Origin: Uruburuella testudinis
Lineage (GTDB): Bacteria > Pseudomonadota > Gammaproteobacteria > Burkholderiales > Neisseriaceae
NCBI RefSeq assembly: GCF_022870865.1
Contig: NZ_CP091508.1
Span: 2,108,001-2,172,000, forward strand
DNA: 64,000 bases
Direction of reading: 5' to 3'
Below the pieces are notes generated by a model. The model did no database searches and was not told the DNA's origin. It saw nothing but the letters and a program-made list of their open reading frames with translations. Position numbers and translations under genes: made by a program. This document shows, piece after piece, positions 34,866 through 45,454 of the stretch (position 1 is the first letter of the stretch; each line of letters begins with the position of its first letter).

Positions 34866-34910
34866 AAGGCCGTCTGAAACCCTTTTGATGAAAAGGTTTC
34901 AGACGGCCTT
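34866..34910. terminator. Uptake-sequence terminator of pta
   Basis: AAGGCCGTCTGAAACCCTTT pairs with AAAGGTTTCAGACGGCCTT, a long stem downstream of pta. Confidence 0.88.
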
Positions 34911-34927
34911 GATGGTGTTTGGCCTGT

Positions 34928-36436
34928 TTAAGCCATTTGCACAGCCTGAATGGCAGTCAGCGCAATGGTGTAGACGATATCGTCTACCAAAGCACCGCGT
35001 GACAAATCATTTACCGGTTTGCGCAAGCCTTGCAGCATCGGGCCGACGCTCAACACATTGGCATTACGCTGCACCGCTTTATACGTGCAATTGCCGGTAT
35101 TCAAATCAGGGAACACCAACACGGTTGCCTGGCCGGCCACTTTGCTGTCGGGTGCTTTGGATTTGCCGACACTGGGCACGGTTGCCGCATCATATTGCAG
35201 CGGGCCGTCAACCGCCAGATCAGGTCGTTTTTGCTGCACCAGCGCCGTAGCCTGTGCCACTTTTTCCACGGCCGGACCGCTGCCTGAAGTGCCGGTTGAG
35301 TAAGAAATCATCGCCACTTTCGGTTCGATACCGAACGCTTTGGCCGAATCAGCCGATTGAATGGCAATATCAGCCAATTGTTCGGCGGTCGGCTCGGGAT
35401 TCACGGCGCAATCGCCGTATACCAGCACCTGATTGGGCAGCAGCATGAAAAACACGCTCGACACCAGGCTGGCACCCGGGGCGGTTTTAATCAATTGCAA
35501 TGCCGGGCGGATGGTATTGGCGGTGGTGTGAACGGCGCCGGACACCAAGCCGTCGACATCGTTTTGCGCCATCATCATGGTGCCCAATACTACGGTGTCT
35601 TGCAGCTGCTCGCGCGCCTGCTCGGGTGTCAGGCCTTTGCTTTTGCGCAATTCGCACATCGGCGCCACATATTGCTCGACCAAGTCGGCCGGATCAATGA
35701 TTTCCAGCGAATCGGGCAAAACAATATGGCGCTCTTTGGCAACCGCTTCCACTTCAGCACGCGGTGCCAGCAACACGCAGCGGGCAATGCCTTTTTCGTG
35801 GCAGATGGCGGCCGCCTGCACAGTGCGCGGTTCTGCGCCTTCGGGCAATACGATACGCTTGTTGGCATTGCGGGCAGCATCCATCATATTCACACGGAAT
35901 TGTGCCGGCGACATACGGCCGCCCGGTTTTTTCAGCAGCAAATCGGTGTTGGTGATTTTTTTGCTGGAGCCGAAATACACCAAGCCGGTTTTCTCGGCGA
36001 TGGTGGCGCCGGCGCCGCTATCGGCACCATCCAATACAAAGCCCACCGCTGTTCCGGGAGAGTTGACATAAGCCTGTTTGGCCAGATTCAAACGATTGGA
36101 TACATGCTCGACATCATCGGTGTCGGTATAAACGGCAAATACTACGCTGGCATCAAATGATAATGCGACATCCAGATTTTTAGCAGACAGAATCACGCGT
36201 TCGGGATCGGGCTTGGCACCTTTGATTACCACGTTTTCTGCATTCAGAGCGGCCACACAGGTTACCAGCGAATCGAGCCAATCGTCGCTTTTGCCGGCGC
36301 ATACCAATTTTTCGGCCTCACCCGCTTCATCAAACGCGCGAAATACTGCCGAACGGGGCAATGCGCCCGCTACGGCCTGAGTTACCGCCCAACCGTCTGC
36401 CTGAGTAGAAACAGGTACTACTAATACATTAGCCAT
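34928..36436 (-). CDS. pta: Phosphate acetyltransferase
   Basis: 502 aa. Converts acetyl-CoA and phosphate to acetyl phosphate and CoA. The C-terminal catalytic PTA/PTB domain starts near residue 180 ([20 protein letters not shown]) and includes [20 protein letters not shown] and [20 protein letters not shown]. The N-terminal part is a divergent DRTGG/BioD-like region, shorter than in the 700-residue enterobacterial enzyme, as usual in Neisseria. AAAGGA precedes the ATG. No ackA is next to it. Confidence 0.94.
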   Translation of the reverse strand: MANVLVVPVSTQADGWAVTQAVAGALPRSAVFRAFDEAGEAEKLVCAGKSDDWLDSLVTCVAALNAENVVIKGAKPDPERVILSAKNLDVALSFDASVVFAVYTDTDDVEHVSNRLNLAKQAYVNSPGTAVGFVLDGADSGAGATIAEKTGLVYFGSSKKITNTDLLLKKPGGRMSPAQFRVNMMDAARNANKRIVLPEGAEPRTVQAAAICHEKGIARCVLLAPRAEVEAVAKERHIVLPDSLEIIDPADLVEQYVAPMCELRKSKGLTPEQAREQLQDTVVLGTMMMAQNDVDGLVSGAVHTTANTIRPALQLIKTAPGASLVSSVFFMLLPNQVLVYGDCAVNPEPTAEQLADIAIQSADSAKAFGIEPKVAMISYSTGTSGSGPAVEKVAQATALVQQKRPDLAVDGPLQYDAATVPSVGKSKAPDSKVAGQATVLVFPDLNTGNCTYKAVQRNANVLSVGPMLQGLRKPVNDLSRGALVDDIVYTIALTAIQAVQMA

Positions 36437-36506
36437 AATTTATCCTTTAATAAACCGGGTGGAAAGATTTTTCTCATTATATCATTGCTGAATAGACATT
36501 TTACAC

Positions 36507-36670
36507 TAGGGCATCCTAACCATTCATATATCATTATCTTTTTTGCGCTAAAAGCACATCTGCTGCGTTAAAAAGCCTCGCAAGATGCCCAATCTTGCTG
36601 TGTTTTTTGCCTGGCATCTGTATTTTTATCACAAAAAATCTAAGTAATTCTGAATGGTTGGGATGCCCTA
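36507..36670. repeat. GGGTGTCC-family element, 164-bp long form
   Basis: TAGGGCATCCTAACCATTC to GAATGGTTGGGATGCCCTA, exactly 164 bp. Both ends share GGGCATCC in place of GGGTGTCC, so the two terminal repeats have changed together. It lies upstream of pta. Confidence 0.88.
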
Positions 36671-36711
36671 GGGCATCCTAACCATTCGATTGACAGGTGC
36701 TTTTTGCCTGA
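36669..36711. repeat. GGGTGTCC-family partial element sharing a TA with the previous copy
   Basis: TAGGGCATCCTAACCATTCG then GGTGCTTTTTGCC, the terminal piece of a short-form copy directly abutting the 164-bp element. Confidence 0.75.
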
Positions 36712-36870
36712 ATATTGCCGCACGATAAGCGGCGAACAACCACTAAGCTTTGCCTAATCAACCTTGCAAGCGCCGTTGCGGGCGTTTGCAGAATTTGAAT
36801 ATACAATAGAATGCGCGGTTTGTTGCTTTTTCAGCAGAAAATATTGATTTCTATCTTAATAAATCAAATC

Positions 36871-36916
36871 ATGAGGCCGTCTGAAACAAACACAGCAATA
36901 TTTCAGACGGCCTCAT
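36871..36916. terminator. Uptake-sequence terminator downstream of the HAD gene
   Basis: ATGAGGCCGTCTGAAA and TTTCAGACGGCCTCAT, perfect 16-bp arms. Confidence 0.87.
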
Positions 36917-36964
36917 CTTACTCAATCATCAAACAGGGCTTTGGGCTGTGTGCAATGCAATGTT

Positions 36965-37759
36965 TCAATCAATCACACCCAGCGCTTTCAAGCCGTTGAG
37001 TACGCCGTCTTCTTCCACCGTCGGGCATTCATAATCGGCAACCGCTTTCAATGCGGGATGGCCATTGCCCATGGCCACGCCGAAGCCCACGCTCTGCATC
37101 ATTTCGATATCGTTCAAGCCGTCGCCGAAAGCCATAACATCTTTCATATCGATACCGAGCTTGGCGACAGCAGTGCTGATTCCGCGCGCTTTTGAGCCTT
37201 GTTTATCCAGCATGTCTACCGAGCGCTCGTGCCAACGCACGGTTTTATAACCGTGCCGGTGCGCTTCGGCATTCACTTGATCATCTTGCGCCGGCGGGTA
37301 AAATGCCAGCATTTGATACACTTCATGCTGCCGGTAATAATCCTTGTCGATCGGGTGTTCGGGCAAAATCTTAGACATTGCTTCTTCCACATAATCCAAA
37401 GACTCCGATACGGCAATGGTTTGCTCTGAAACAAACGCATAAGGAATCTGGCAATTTTCTAAAAAAACGCACATTTCGGCGATTTTTTCCCGCTCTAACG
37501 GGTGTTTCTCCAATACTTCGCCACGATAGCGGATATATTGGCCGTTGATGGTTACCAGCAAGTCCATCCCCGCTTCCTCAATAACCTGCCACACTTTTTC
37601 AGGTATCGCAGCAGGCGTGCGGCCGGTGGCGATGGCGGTGATGATGCCCTTGGCTTTCAATGCCCGCATGGCTTCTGCAACTGATGGGCGCAGGGTGTCG
37701 GTATGTTTGCGGTAAAGGGTGTCGTCGATATCGAAAAATATGATTTTCGGGTTATGCAT
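36965..37759 (-). CDS. Cof-type HAD-superfamily phosphatase
   Basis: 264 aa. Motif I FFDIDDTLYRKHTDTL carries the DxD nucleophile and acid. Motif II threonine lies in TAIATGR, a Cof-like C2 cap occupies the middle, and motifs III/IV are near KLGIDMKDVMAFGDGLNDIEMM. Such enzymes remove phosphate from sugar or cofactor phosphates; the substrate here is unknown. The ribosome site AAGAG precedes the ATG. It is a single gene. Confidence 0.92.
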   Translation of the reverse strand: MHNPKIIFFDIDDTLYRKHTDTLRPSVAEAMRALKAKGIITAIATGRTPAAIPEKVWQVIEEAGMDLLVTINGQYIRYRGEVLEKHPLEREKIAEMCVFLENCQIPYAFVSEQTIAVSESLDYVEEAMSKILPEHPIDKDYYRQHEVYQMLAFYPPAQDDQVNAEAHRHGYKTVRWHERSVDMLDKQGSKARGISTAVAKLGIDMKDVMAFGDGLNDIEMMQSVGFGVAMGNGHPALKAVADYECPTVEEDGVLNGLKALGVID

Positions 37760-38109
37760 AAATCTCTTTCATGGTTGAGCGGCAAATAAAATGCAGACAA
37801 ACCATCAGATGCACTGCTGCTTAAACGGCATGCCGGCATCTGTGTTTGTGCAATACACAGCTTTCATTATAGCGCCATACAATTTCGTCTTCATCAAACC
37901 GGCCATTGATTTGACGTAAATTCAATCGAAATCAATTTCCGCGCCGGCAACCCGCATTCAGCTTTGCAAACAAACCGTTAACTTTTATCGTCGGCAGCAA
38001 TGCCTTAATTTGGGCGGAGTGGCGGGGCGTTGCATTGTTGGAACCTTCAAATTTTGATAATATTCAAAAGCTAACATGCACCCACAAGACCATAGATAAG
38101 GATAATTTA
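37760..38109. other. Intergenic region between the HAD gene and nhaA
   Basis: About 350 bases containing divergent leaders. I see no gene and no repeat. An upstream open frame of nhaA starts at 38035 but has no similarity. Confidence 0.55.
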
Positions 38110-39261
38110 ATGAATGTAGTGATACAAAAATTCGGCGCTTTTTTCCGTGCCGAACCCGCAGCCGGTATCGTGCTGATGATTGCCGCACTTTTAGGTATCA
38201 TCGTGGCCAATTCCCCTTTGTCGGGGAAATATTTCGATATACTCGGCAGCTATGTGGCCGGCATGAGCATATCGCATTGGGTAAACGACGGGCTGATGGC
38301 GGTATTTTTTCTGTTTGTCGGCCTTGAAGTCAAACGCGAGCTGCTGCAAGGAGAATTAGACACCAATGCCAAACGGCTGCTGCCCGGCCTGGCCGCTTTT
38401 GCCGGCCTGGTGGTGCCAGCGCTGATTTATCTGCTGTTTAACAGCGGCGATGCAGAAGCCTCGAAAGGCTGGGCGATACCTGCCGCCACCGATATTGCCT
38501 TTGCGCTGGGCGTGCTGGCGCTTTTGGGCAGCCGCGTGCCGCTGTCGTTAAAAATATTTTTGACGGCGCTGGCGATTATGGACGATTTGGCGGCCATTGT
38601 GATTATTGCGCTTTTCTATACCGCCAATCTGGCGCCGATTTATCTGCTGCTGGCGGCGGTGGTGCTGGCGGCGCTGTTTATGATGAACAAACGCGGCGTG
38701 CTCAAAAGCTGGCCTTATCTGCTGGCCGGCCTGCTGTTGTGGTTTTTGGTATTAAAATCCGGCATTCACGCCACCTTAGCCGGTGTGTTGCTGGCATTTG
38801 CCATTCCGCTGCGTACACCTGAAGCAGCCGGCGAACCGCTACTGCTGAAATGGGAACATGCCCTGGCAAACTGGGTGGCTTTTTTGGTGGTGCCGATCTT
38901 CGGCTTTGCCAATGCCGGCGTGTCGTTTGCCGGCTTCAGCATGGATGTGTTTACCCAACCGGTGGTGCTCGGCATTGCGCTCGGCCTGTTTTTAGGCAAG
39001 CAAATCGGTATTTTCGGCCTGGTGTGGGGTGCAGTAAAACTGGGCTGGGCATCGTTGCCTGAAGGCGCCGGCTGGTTGCAGGTTTACGGCACAGCGCTGT
39101 TGTGCGGTATCGGCTTTACCATGAGCCTGTTTATCAGCCTGCTGGCCTTTACCAGCCCCGAACTGCAAGATTACAGCAAAGTCGGCGTATTTTTAGGCTC
39201 GGCGCTGGCCGGTATACTCGGCTATTTGGTGCTGCGTTTCGCACCTGCGGCAAAAGCCTGA
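38110..39261 (+). CDS. nhaA: Na+/H+ antiporter NhaA
   Basis: 383 aa inner-membrane antiporter that exports Na+ in exchange for protons at alkaline pH. Helices are abundant. The adjacent aspartates required for ion binding are seen in [15 protein letters not shown] near residue 160, and [21 protein letters not shown] near residue 127 is diagnostic. The start at 38110 follows AAGGAT at a good distance; the upstream ATG at 38035 would add 25 residues with no family counterpart. Confidence 0.95.
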   Translation: MNVVIQKFGAFFRAEPAAGIVLMIAALLGIIVANSPLSGKYFDILGSYVAGMSISHWVNDGLMAVFFLFVGLEVKRELLQGELDTNAKRLLPGLAAFAGLVVPALIYLLFNSGDAEASKGWAIPAATDIAFALGVLALLGSRVPLSLKIFLTALAIMDDLAAIVIIALFYTANLAPIYLLLAAVVLAALFMMNKRGVLKSWPYLLAGLLLWFLVLKSGIHATLAGVLLAFAIPLRTPEAAGEPLLLKWEHALANWVAFLVVPIFGFANAGVSFAGFSMDVFTQPVVLGIALGLFLGKQIGIFGLVWGAVKLGWASLPEGAGWLQVYGTALLCGIGFTMSLFISLLAFTSPELQDYSKVGVFLGSALAGILGYLVLRFAPAAKA

Positions 39262-39365
39262 AACTGCCTGTGATATCCATTCACACAAACAACCTGACTG
39301 CCGGCCCGCCTTATTCACTTGCTTTTGTGAATGAGCATGATTCATCATGAAAGATTTGCCGGCAA

Positions 39366-39408
39366 ATACAAAGGCCGTCTGAAACATTTTTTCAGACGGC
39401 CTTTGTAT
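39366..39408. terminator. Uptake-sequence terminator between nhaA and the HerA-like gene
   Basis: ATACAAAGGCCGTCTGAAA and TTTCAGACGGCCTTTGTAT; it serves both converging genes. A worn CCCATTCAC-type repeat lies just upstream (39280-39345). Confidence 0.88.
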
Positions 39409-39420
39409 CAATGGAGTTAT

Positions 39421-40950
39421 CTATTTCAGCATATTCTTAATCACGCCCATCACACTGCGCGAAATGGCGCGGGTAACCTGTTTGTTGATCTGATCGCCGA
39501 CAGAATCGGCCAAATCATAAGCCATGCCTTGATTGGCTTTTTTGCGGCCGCCAAACAACCCGCCGAGAAAACCGCCGACCAAGCCTGATTGGGCGCTGTC
39601 CTCGGCTTTCTCGGCATTTTGCGGTTTTCCGCCGGCGGTTGCCGCTGTATCGGCTTCAGCCGCTTCGGCGGCTTGTTGCGCTTCCAAGTCATTCAAGGCT
39701 TCAAAAGCAGAATAATTGTCGACCATATCTTTATAATGGCGGTAGAGAATATCGCTTTGGAATTTGCTGTCGCGTTCGGCTGCGGGAAGCGGTGTGAGGT
39801 CGGATTGCGGCGGCAGCACCAAAGCCCGCTCCACCGGCGCAGGCATGCCTTTTTCATCTAAAAACGAAACCAGCGCCTCCCCCACGCCTAATTCTGCAAT
39901 GGCTTCAACCACATTGACCGCCGGGTTGCTGCGAAATGTTTCGGCAGCGGCTTTCACGGCTTTCTGATCGCGCGGGGTAAAGGCGCGCAAGGCATGCTGC
40001 ACCCGATTGCCGAGCTGGCCCAAAATGCTGTCGGGCAAATCAAGCGGATTTTGGGTCACAAAATATACGCCCACACCTTTTGAGCGGATCAGGCGCACCA
40101 CTTGCTCGATTTGTTCGATCAAGGCTTTGGGGGCATTATCAAACAACAAGTGCGCTTCATCAAAAAACATCACAAATTTGGGTTGTTCGGGGTCGCCCAC
40201 TTCAGGCAGCATTTGAAACAGCTCCGCCAGCATCCACAGCAAAAAAGCGCTATACATGCGCGGGCTGCGCATCAGCTTTTCCGAATTGAGGATATTAATC
40301 ACGCCCTTGCCGGCCTCAGTCTGCATCCAGTCGTCGAGATTCAGTGCCGGCTCGCCAAACAAATCGGCGGCGCCCTCGTTTTCCAACGTGAGCAACTGCC
40401 GCTGAATGGCGCCCACACTGGCGGCGGATACATTGCCGTATTGGCTGCGGTATTCGGCGGCATGCTCGGCCACATGCTTGAGCAGGCCGCGCAAGTCTTT
40501 CAAATCAATCAGGTGCCAGCCGTTATCATCGGCCACGCGGAACACCAAATTCAACAAGCCCTCTTGCGTGTTGTTGAGATTCATCAGCCGCGCCAACAGC
40601 ATCGGCCCCATTTCGGAAATGGTTACCCGCAGCGGAATACCACTTTGGCCGAACACATCCCAAAAGCGCACCGGAAAGCCTTGCAGCCAGCCGCCGCCCA
40701 AACCGAATTCGGCAATACGCTCGCCGATTTTGCCGCTGTCGGCACCGGCATTGGCCATGCCCGACAAATCACCTTTCACATCGGCCAGAAACACCGGCAC
40801 GCCCTCATTGCTGAAAGCTTCGGCCATACGGCGCAGGGTAACGGTTTTACCGGTGCCGGTGGCGCCGGCAATCAGGCCGTGGCGGTTGGCCATTTTGCCC
40901 TGAATCTCAAGGGTGCGCCCGCCCGCGCGGGCAATTGGAAAAGTAGGCAT
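39421..40950 (-). CDS. HerA-like ATPase (DUF853 family)
   Basis: 509 aa cytoplasmic ATPase. Walker A GATGTGKT near residue 30 and Walker B FVMFFDEAHLLF near residue 250 are intact. FVTQNPLDLPDSILGQLGNR and HALRAFTPRDQKAVKAAAETF are typical of the DUF853/YjgR group. The C-terminus has a Gly/Lys-rich linker (GGFLGGLFGGRKK). The role is uncertain; relatives are thought to pump or process DNA. AAAGGA precedes the start. Confidence 0.9.
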   Translation of the reverse strand: MPTFPIARAGGRTLEIQGKMANRHGLIAGATGTGKTVTLRRMAEAFSNEGVPVFLADVKGDLSGMANAGADSGKIGERIAEFGLGGGWLQGFPVRFWDVFGQSGIPLRVTISEMGPMLLARLMNLNNTQEGLLNLVFRVADDNGWHLIDLKDLRGLLKHVAEHAAEYRSQYGNVSAASVGAIQRQLLTLENEGAADLFGEPALNLDDWMQTEAGKGVINILNSEKLMRSPRMYSAFLLWMLAELFQMLPEVGDPEQPKFVMFFDEAHLLFDNAPKALIEQIEQVVRLIRSKGVGVYFVTQNPLDLPDSILGQLGNRVQHALRAFTPRDQKAVKAAAETFRSNPAVNVVEAIAELGVGEALVSFLDEKGMPAPVERALVLPPQSDLTPLPAAERDSKFQSDILYRHYKDMVDNYSAFEALNDLEAQQAAEAAEADTAATAGGKPQNAEKAEDSAQSGLVGGFLGGLFGGRKKANQGMAYDLADSVGDQINKQVTRAISRSVMGVIKNMLK

Positions 40951-41065
40951 GCTGGGTTCCTTTGCTGGGTTGATGTTGGGATGCGGTATTGTACTGACGA
41001 ATTAAAATACTGTGCAAACAATGGTGTGGGAAAGGCCGTCTGAAAGGTAGAAATGCCACAACCGG

Positions 41066-41443
41066 CTATTCCTGATAAAACTCCAGCGGCAAATTATCGG
41101 GATCGCGGGTAAAGAAAAACGGCTTGCCGGTGAATTCATCGATGCGGATAGCCTCGCATATCAGCCCTTTTTGCTCAAGCAAACTTTTTTGAGCGGCCAC
41201 ATCTGCCACCGCAAATGCCAAATGGCGCAATCCGCAGGCTTCAGGCCGGCTCGGGCGTGCCGGCGGTTGGGGAAAAGAAAACAATTCCAGCACATAATGG
41301 CCGCCAATACCCAAATCAAGCTTCCATGACTCGCGCTCGGCACGGTAATGCTCGGCCAATACGGTCAAACCGAGTATTTCGGTGTAAAACTGTTTGGATG
41401 CTGCATAATTCGAACAAATAATGGCAATATGGTGGATACGCAT
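41066..41443 (-). CDS. VOC family protein (glyoxalase-like, YaeR type)
   Basis: 125 aa. A single vicinal-oxygen-chelate module: IHHIAIICSNYAASKQFYTE at the start supplies the first metal His, LRHLAFAVADV the second, and PDNLPLEFYQE at the end the Glu. It matches the YaeR/SMU1112c group, whose substrate is unknown. I chose the ATG at 41443; the open frame extends 22 codons upstream without similarity. Confidence 0.88.
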   Translation of the reverse strand: MRIHHIAIICSNYAASKQFYTEILGLTVLAEHYRAERESWKLDLGIGGHYVLELFSFPQPPARPSRPEACGLRHLAFAVADVAAQKSLLEQKGLICEAIRIDEFTGKPFFFTRDPDNLPLEFYQE

Positions 41444-41580
41444 TAAACAAGCCGTCTGAATAATAAAAAAGTATGATACCCGGCCCCAAATACCCAACCC
41501 AAAGCGCAAACAATTGCTGCCCGGCTTAATTATTTATGGCGGCGTGTCAGCTTAGTTCTGCCGCCACGGATAATCAGTTA

Positions 41581-41731
41581 ATGCCCATTCACAAAAATAA
41601 TCTAACGGTGTTAGGGTGTCCTGACAATTCAGAATTATTCTGAATTGTCAGGACACCCTAGCTCGCCTTGCTATACCTGTGTATTGTCTTCGCCTCGCCG
41701 CCTTGTTCGCTGACTTTTGTGAAGGGGCATA
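41581..41731. repeat. CCCATTCAC-family repeat carrying a 49-bp GGGTGTCC palindrome
   Basis: ATGCCCATTCACAAAAATAA at the left and TGACTTTTGTGAAGGGGCAT at the right are inverted mates. The palindrome 41612-41660 interrupts the shared CGGTGTTGGCTCGCC segment. Confidence 0.75.
41612..41660. repeat. Minimal GGGTGTCC element: perfect 49-bp palindrome
   Basis: TAGGGTGTCCTGACAATTCA... reads identically on both strands around a single central base: two terminal repeats with nothing between, TA at each end. Confidence 0.9.
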
Positions 41732-41749
41732 ACTGCCTTTTTGCGGCCT

Positions 41750-43405
41750 TTACATCGCGCCGTAATTCGGCCCGCTGCCGCCTTCGGGGCACACCCAGTT
41801 GATGTTTTGGGTGGGGTCTTTGATATCGCAGGTTTTACAGTGCACGCAGTTTTGCGCATTAATCTGCAATTGCGGCCTGCCCTCAGCTTCAACGATTTCA
41901 TATACCGCCGCCGGACAATAGCGCGTTTCGGGCGAAGCATATTCGCTTAGATTGATATCGAGCATGGTTTGCGGGTTGGCCAGCTTCAAATGGCCGGGCT
42001 GGCTTTCTTCATGGCTTAAATTGGCGAGAAACACGCTGCTCAAACGGTCGAAAGTGAGCACATTATCGGGCTTCGGGTAATCTATCGGCCGCCAGCCGGC
42101 CGCTTTGCGCAAAGCGCTGTGGTCACTGCCGTGGTGTTTGACGGTCCACGGTGCTTTGCCTTTGAGCACATATTGCTCCAACGCCGTATACGCCATCGCC
42201 GGCAGCAGCCCCCATTTAAACGCGGGGCGGATATTGCGCACTTCATGCAGCTCTTGATACAGCCAGCTGCGCTCAAACAAATCTTGGTAAAGCACGGCTT
42301 CGGGATTACCGGCCAACGATTCGGCATCATCGGCCAACACGCCGAATACCGCTTCGGCCGCCAACATGCCCGATTTCATGGCGGTGTGGATGCCTTTAAT
42401 CCGCGGCACATTCAAAAAGCCCGCGCTGTCGCCCGCCAACACGCCGCCCCCAAACGAGAGCTTGGGCAGGCTTTGCAAACCGCCTTCGCTGAGCGCGCGC
42501 GCGCCGTAAGCGATACGGCGGCCGCCTTCAAAGGTTTGACGGATGTGCGGATGGGTTTTGAAACGTTGAAACTCTTCAAACGGCGAAAGATACGGGTTTT
42601 GGTAATCCAGCCCCACCACAAAGCCCACCGCCACCTGGTTGTTGTCGAGGTGGTAGATAAACGAACCGCCGTAGGTTTTGCTGTCGAGCGGCCAGCCGGT
42701 GCTGTGCACCACCAGGCCGGGGCGGCAGCGGCCTTCGGGCACTTCCCAAATTTCTTTGATGCCCAGGCCGTAAGTTTGCGGCTGGCTGTTGCGGTCAAGC
42801 GCAAATTGCTTGATAACCTGCTTGGTCAGCGAGCCGCGGCAGCCTTCGGCAAAAATGGTTTGCTGCGCCCACAATTCCATGCCGGGCTGGTAATTGTCGC
42901 CGGGCGTACCGTCGCTGTTTAAGCCCATATCGCCGGTGGCAATGCCTTTTACCGATCCGTCTTCATGATACAGCACTTCGGCGGCGGCAAATCCGGGGTA
43001 AATTTCCACACCCAGGTTTTCGGCCTGCTCGGCCAGCCAGCGGGTAAGCTGCCCGAGGCTGATGATGTAGTTGCCGTGGTTTTGAAAGCTGGGCGGCGTC
43101 ATCAGCTTCACGGCTTTTTGCCGGGTCAGGTATAACACGCTGTCTTCGGTTACGCTGCGGCTAAGCGGTGCACCCTGAGCCTGCCAGTCGGGCAGAAGCT
43201 CGGTCAGCGCTTTGGGATCGATAACGGCGCCGGACAAAATATGCGCGCCCACTTCGGAGCCTTTTTCCACCACGCACACGCTGGTTTCGCGCTCGGCTTT
43301 GGCAGCGAGCTGCTTTAATTTGATGGCGGCGGCAAGCCCTGCCGGGCCGGCACCGACGATAACGACATCATATTGCATGCTGTCGCGCTGAATGGTTTCG
43401 GTCAT
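41750..43405 (-). CDS. Electron transfer flavoprotein-ubiquinone oxidoreductase
   Basis: 551 aa from ATG 43405, which has AGGA nine bases upstream; a further in-frame start exists at 43438. Passes electrons from ETF to the quinone pool at the membrane. N-terminal FAD motif VVIVGAGPAGLAAAIKL; FAD/quinone domain with GGVLAGDSAGFLNVPRIKG near residue 320; C-terminal 4Fe-4S cluster with CPAAVYE, CVHCKTCDIKDP and WVCPEGGSGPNY. It is complete and of normal length. No ETF genes are adjacent. Confidence 0.94.
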   Translation of the reverse strand: MTETIQRDSMQYDVVIVGAGPAGLAAAIKLKQLAAKAERETSVCVVEKGSEVGAHILSGAVIDPKALTELLPDWQAQGAPLSRSVTEDSVLYLTRQKAVKLMTPPSFQNHGNYIISLGQLTRWLAEQAENLGVEIYPGFAAAEVLYHEDGSVKGIATGDMGLNSDGTPGDNYQPGMELWAQQTIFAEGCRGSLTKQVIKQFALDRNSQPQTYGLGIKEIWEVPEGRCRPGLVVHSTGWPLDSKTYGGSFIYHLDNNQVAVGFVVGLDYQNPYLSPFEEFQRFKTHPHIRQTFEGGRRIAYGARALSEGGLQSLPKLSFGGGVLAGDSAGFLNVPRIKGIHTAMKSGMLAAEAVFGVLADDAESLAGNPEAVLYQDLFERSWLYQELHEVRNIRPAFKWGLLPAMAYTALEQYVLKGKAPWTVKHHGSDHSALRKAAGWRPIDYPKPDNVLTFDRLSSVFLANLSHEESQPGHLKLANPQTMLDINLSEYASPETRYCPAAVYEIVEAEGRPQLQINAQNCVHCKTCDIKDPTQNINWVCPEGGSGPNYGAM

Positions 43406-43712
43406 GGTTGGTTCCTGAATATTTATTGTCATATGCATATTATTTACAGCAAAACCGCACTATCGTTTTCAGACGGCCTGATAAAGGTTCGGCGCTTCAA
43501 AAATGCGCCGTTATTATTGATATCCGTTTATGGTGGCTTTTGGTGCCGATTATACAGTAGAGACGGGGTGCTGAAAAATACCGCCCAAATCTGTTGCTTT
43601 GGCTGTAGGCCCCGGCTTTTGCCCGGCTGCTTTATCGGTATTTTCGGGCAGGCTTTCGCCACCGGCGGCCGGGTTGCAGGCCACCGCTTGAGGCCGTCTG
43701 AACATATTCTGC

Positions 43713-44198
43713 TTATTTGCGTACATAGTGCACAAACGCATATGCGGTGCCGTTGCTGCTGATATGTGCTTCCCGCCCGGCTTCCTGCCAGGCATCCCGC
43801 GTGATGGTCGGGAAAAAGGCATCGCCGGGCACCATCAGTTTCACTTCGGTAATCCGCAAATCGGTAGCCAGCGGCATGGTTTCGGCATAAATCTGCGCAC
43901 CGCCCATAATGATGACTTCGCGCGCATCGCTGCACATTTTCAAGGCCGTCTGAATACTGTCGGCCGGCTCTGCGCCTTCGGCCGCATAATCGGGGCGGCG
44001 GCTGATCACAATATTGCGCCGTCCGGGCAGCGGCTTGCGCGGCAGCGATTCCCAAGTTTTCCGCCCCATCAACACCGGCTTTTCCAGCGTATAGCGTTTG
44101 AAAAACGCAAAATCTTCAGGAATATGCCAAGGCATTTGGTTGTCGGCACCGATACAGCCATTTTCGGCTACGGCGGCAATCAAGGTAATTTTTTGCAT
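43713..44198 (-). CDS. folA: Dihydrofolate reductase
   Basis: 161 aa. Reduces dihydrofolate with NADPH. MPWHIPEDFAFFKRYT near residues 22-37 contains the active-site Trp and the acidic folate-binding residue; VLMGRKTWESLP binds NADPH; IIMGGAQIYAETMP is the second NADPH motif. One in-frame uptake sequence encodes SIQTAL. ATG is the natural start. Confidence 0.96.
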   Translation of the reverse strand: MQKITLIAAVAENGCIGADNQMPWHIPEDFAFFKRYTLEKPVLMGRKTWESLPRKPLPGRRNIVISRRPDYAAEGAEPADSIQTALKMCSDAREVIIMGGAQIYAETMPLATDLRITEVKLMVPGDAFFPTITRDAWQEAGREAHISSNGTAYAFVHYVRK

Positions 44199-44335
44199 AA
44201 TGTATTCTGTTGGTTGGGGTAAGTATGTTTTCAGACGGCCACTGCCACCTGCGCCTGTAACCGCTATGGCTGTTCGACTTCATTATCTTGCTTCGTCGGT
44301 TTGCTTTGCCTGCACCGCTTCGTGTGATGATTCAT

Positions 44336-44400
44336 CCCCATTCACAACAATCACCCAACGGCGTGGACGCGCCATCTTGTTCGCTGACGGTTGTGAATGA
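44336..44400. repeat. CCCATTCAC-family repeat, compact copy
   Basis: CCCCATTCACAACAATCACC at the left and GACGGTTGTGAATGAG at the right, enclosing GTGGACGCGCCATCTTGTTC. It lies between folA and ispH. Confidence 0.65.
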
Positions 44401-44413
44401 GCTGAACAGCGAT

Positions 44414-44465
44414 AATAAAAACATCAGGCCGTCTGAAACTTTTCAGACGGCCTGATGTTTTTATT
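44414..44465. terminator. Strong uptake-sequence terminator overlapping the ispH stop
   Basis: AATAAAAACATCAGGCCGTC... pairs over about 25 bp with its complement; the ispH stop codon lies in the arm. Confidence 0.9.
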
Positions 44466-45399
44466 CTTTACGCAAAGCCTTGGGCAACACAAACACGATG
44501 CTCTCTTCTGCGCCCTCGCCTTCGCGCACGGTATCGAAGCCCCAGGCATCAATGGCGGCAATCACTTCCTGCACCAACACTTCCGGCGCCGATGCACCTG
44601 CGGTCACGCCCACTTTGCGTTTGCCTGCAAACCACTCCGGCTGCAAATAGCCGGCATTGTCGACCATATAAGCATCCACCCCGCGCAAGGCGGCCACTTC
44701 GCGCAGGCGGTTGCTGTTGGAAGAATTGGGCGAGCCGACCACAATCACGATATCGCACTCTTTGGCCAATTCTTTCACCGCCTCCTGGCGGTTGGTGGTG
44801 GCATAGCAGATGTCTTCTTTATGCGGGCTGCGGATATTGGGAAAACGCGCTTTCAGGGCTTCGATAATGTCGCGGGTTTCGTCTACAGAAAGCGTGGTCT
44901 GGCTGACATGCGAGAGCTTGTCGGGGTCGGCCACTTGCAGCCCGGCCACATCGGCCACGGTTTCCACCAGCAGCATTGCGCCGTCTGAAAGCTGCCCCAT
45001 CGTGCCTTCTACCTCCGGGTGGCCTTTGTGGCCGATCATGATGATTTGATAGCCTTGGGTATTGAGCCGTGCCACTTCTTTGTGCACTTTGGTAACCAGC
45101 GGGCAAGTGGCGTCAAACACTTGAAAACCGCGTTCGGCAGCTTCTTCCTGCACCGCTTTGGAAACGCCGTGTGCCGAATAAACCAGCGTGGCGCCGGGCG
45201 GCACATCGGCCAGATCTTCGATAAACACCGCGCCTTTTTCGCGCAGGTTATCCACCACAAATTTGTTGTGCACCACTTCATGGCGCACATAAATCGGCGC
45301 GCCAAACTCTTCCAGCGCGCGCTCGACGATGCTGATGGCGCGGTCGACACCGGCGCAAAAGCCGCGCGGATTGGCCAGCATAATGGTTTTACTGTTCAT
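44461..45399 (-). CDS. ispH: 4-hydroxy-3-methylbut-2-enyl diphosphate reductase
   Basis: 312 aa. Last step of the MEP isoprenoid pathway, giving IPP and DMAPP with a 4Fe-4S cluster. Three cluster Cys lie in GFCAGVDRA (residue 13 region), [11 protein letters not shown] (near 96) and near residue 197 ([14 protein letters not shown]). [20 protein letters not shown] holds the catalytic His. Its start is about 55 bases downstream of the lspA stop, a common Neisseria neighbour. Confidence 0.97.
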   Translation of the reverse strand: MNSKTIMLANPRGFCAGVDRAISIVERALEEFGAPIYVRHEVVHNKFVVDNLREKGAVFIEDLADVPPGATLVYSAHGVSKAVQEEAAERGFQVFDATCPLVTKVHKEVARLNTQGYQIIMIGHKGHPEVEGTMGQLSDGAMLLVETVADVAGLQVADPDKLSHVSQTTLSVDETRDIIEALKARFPNIRSPHKEDICYATTNRQEAVKELAKECDIVIVVGSPNSSNSNRLREVAALRGVDAYMVDNAGYLQPEWFAGKRKVGVTAGASAPEVLVQEVIAAIDAWGFDTVREGEGAEESIVFVLPKALRKE

Positions 45400-45454
45400 A
45401 ATTTATCGTTTGATTCATCGTGTTGTGTGTTGTTGTGTGCGCGAAAAACCCTAT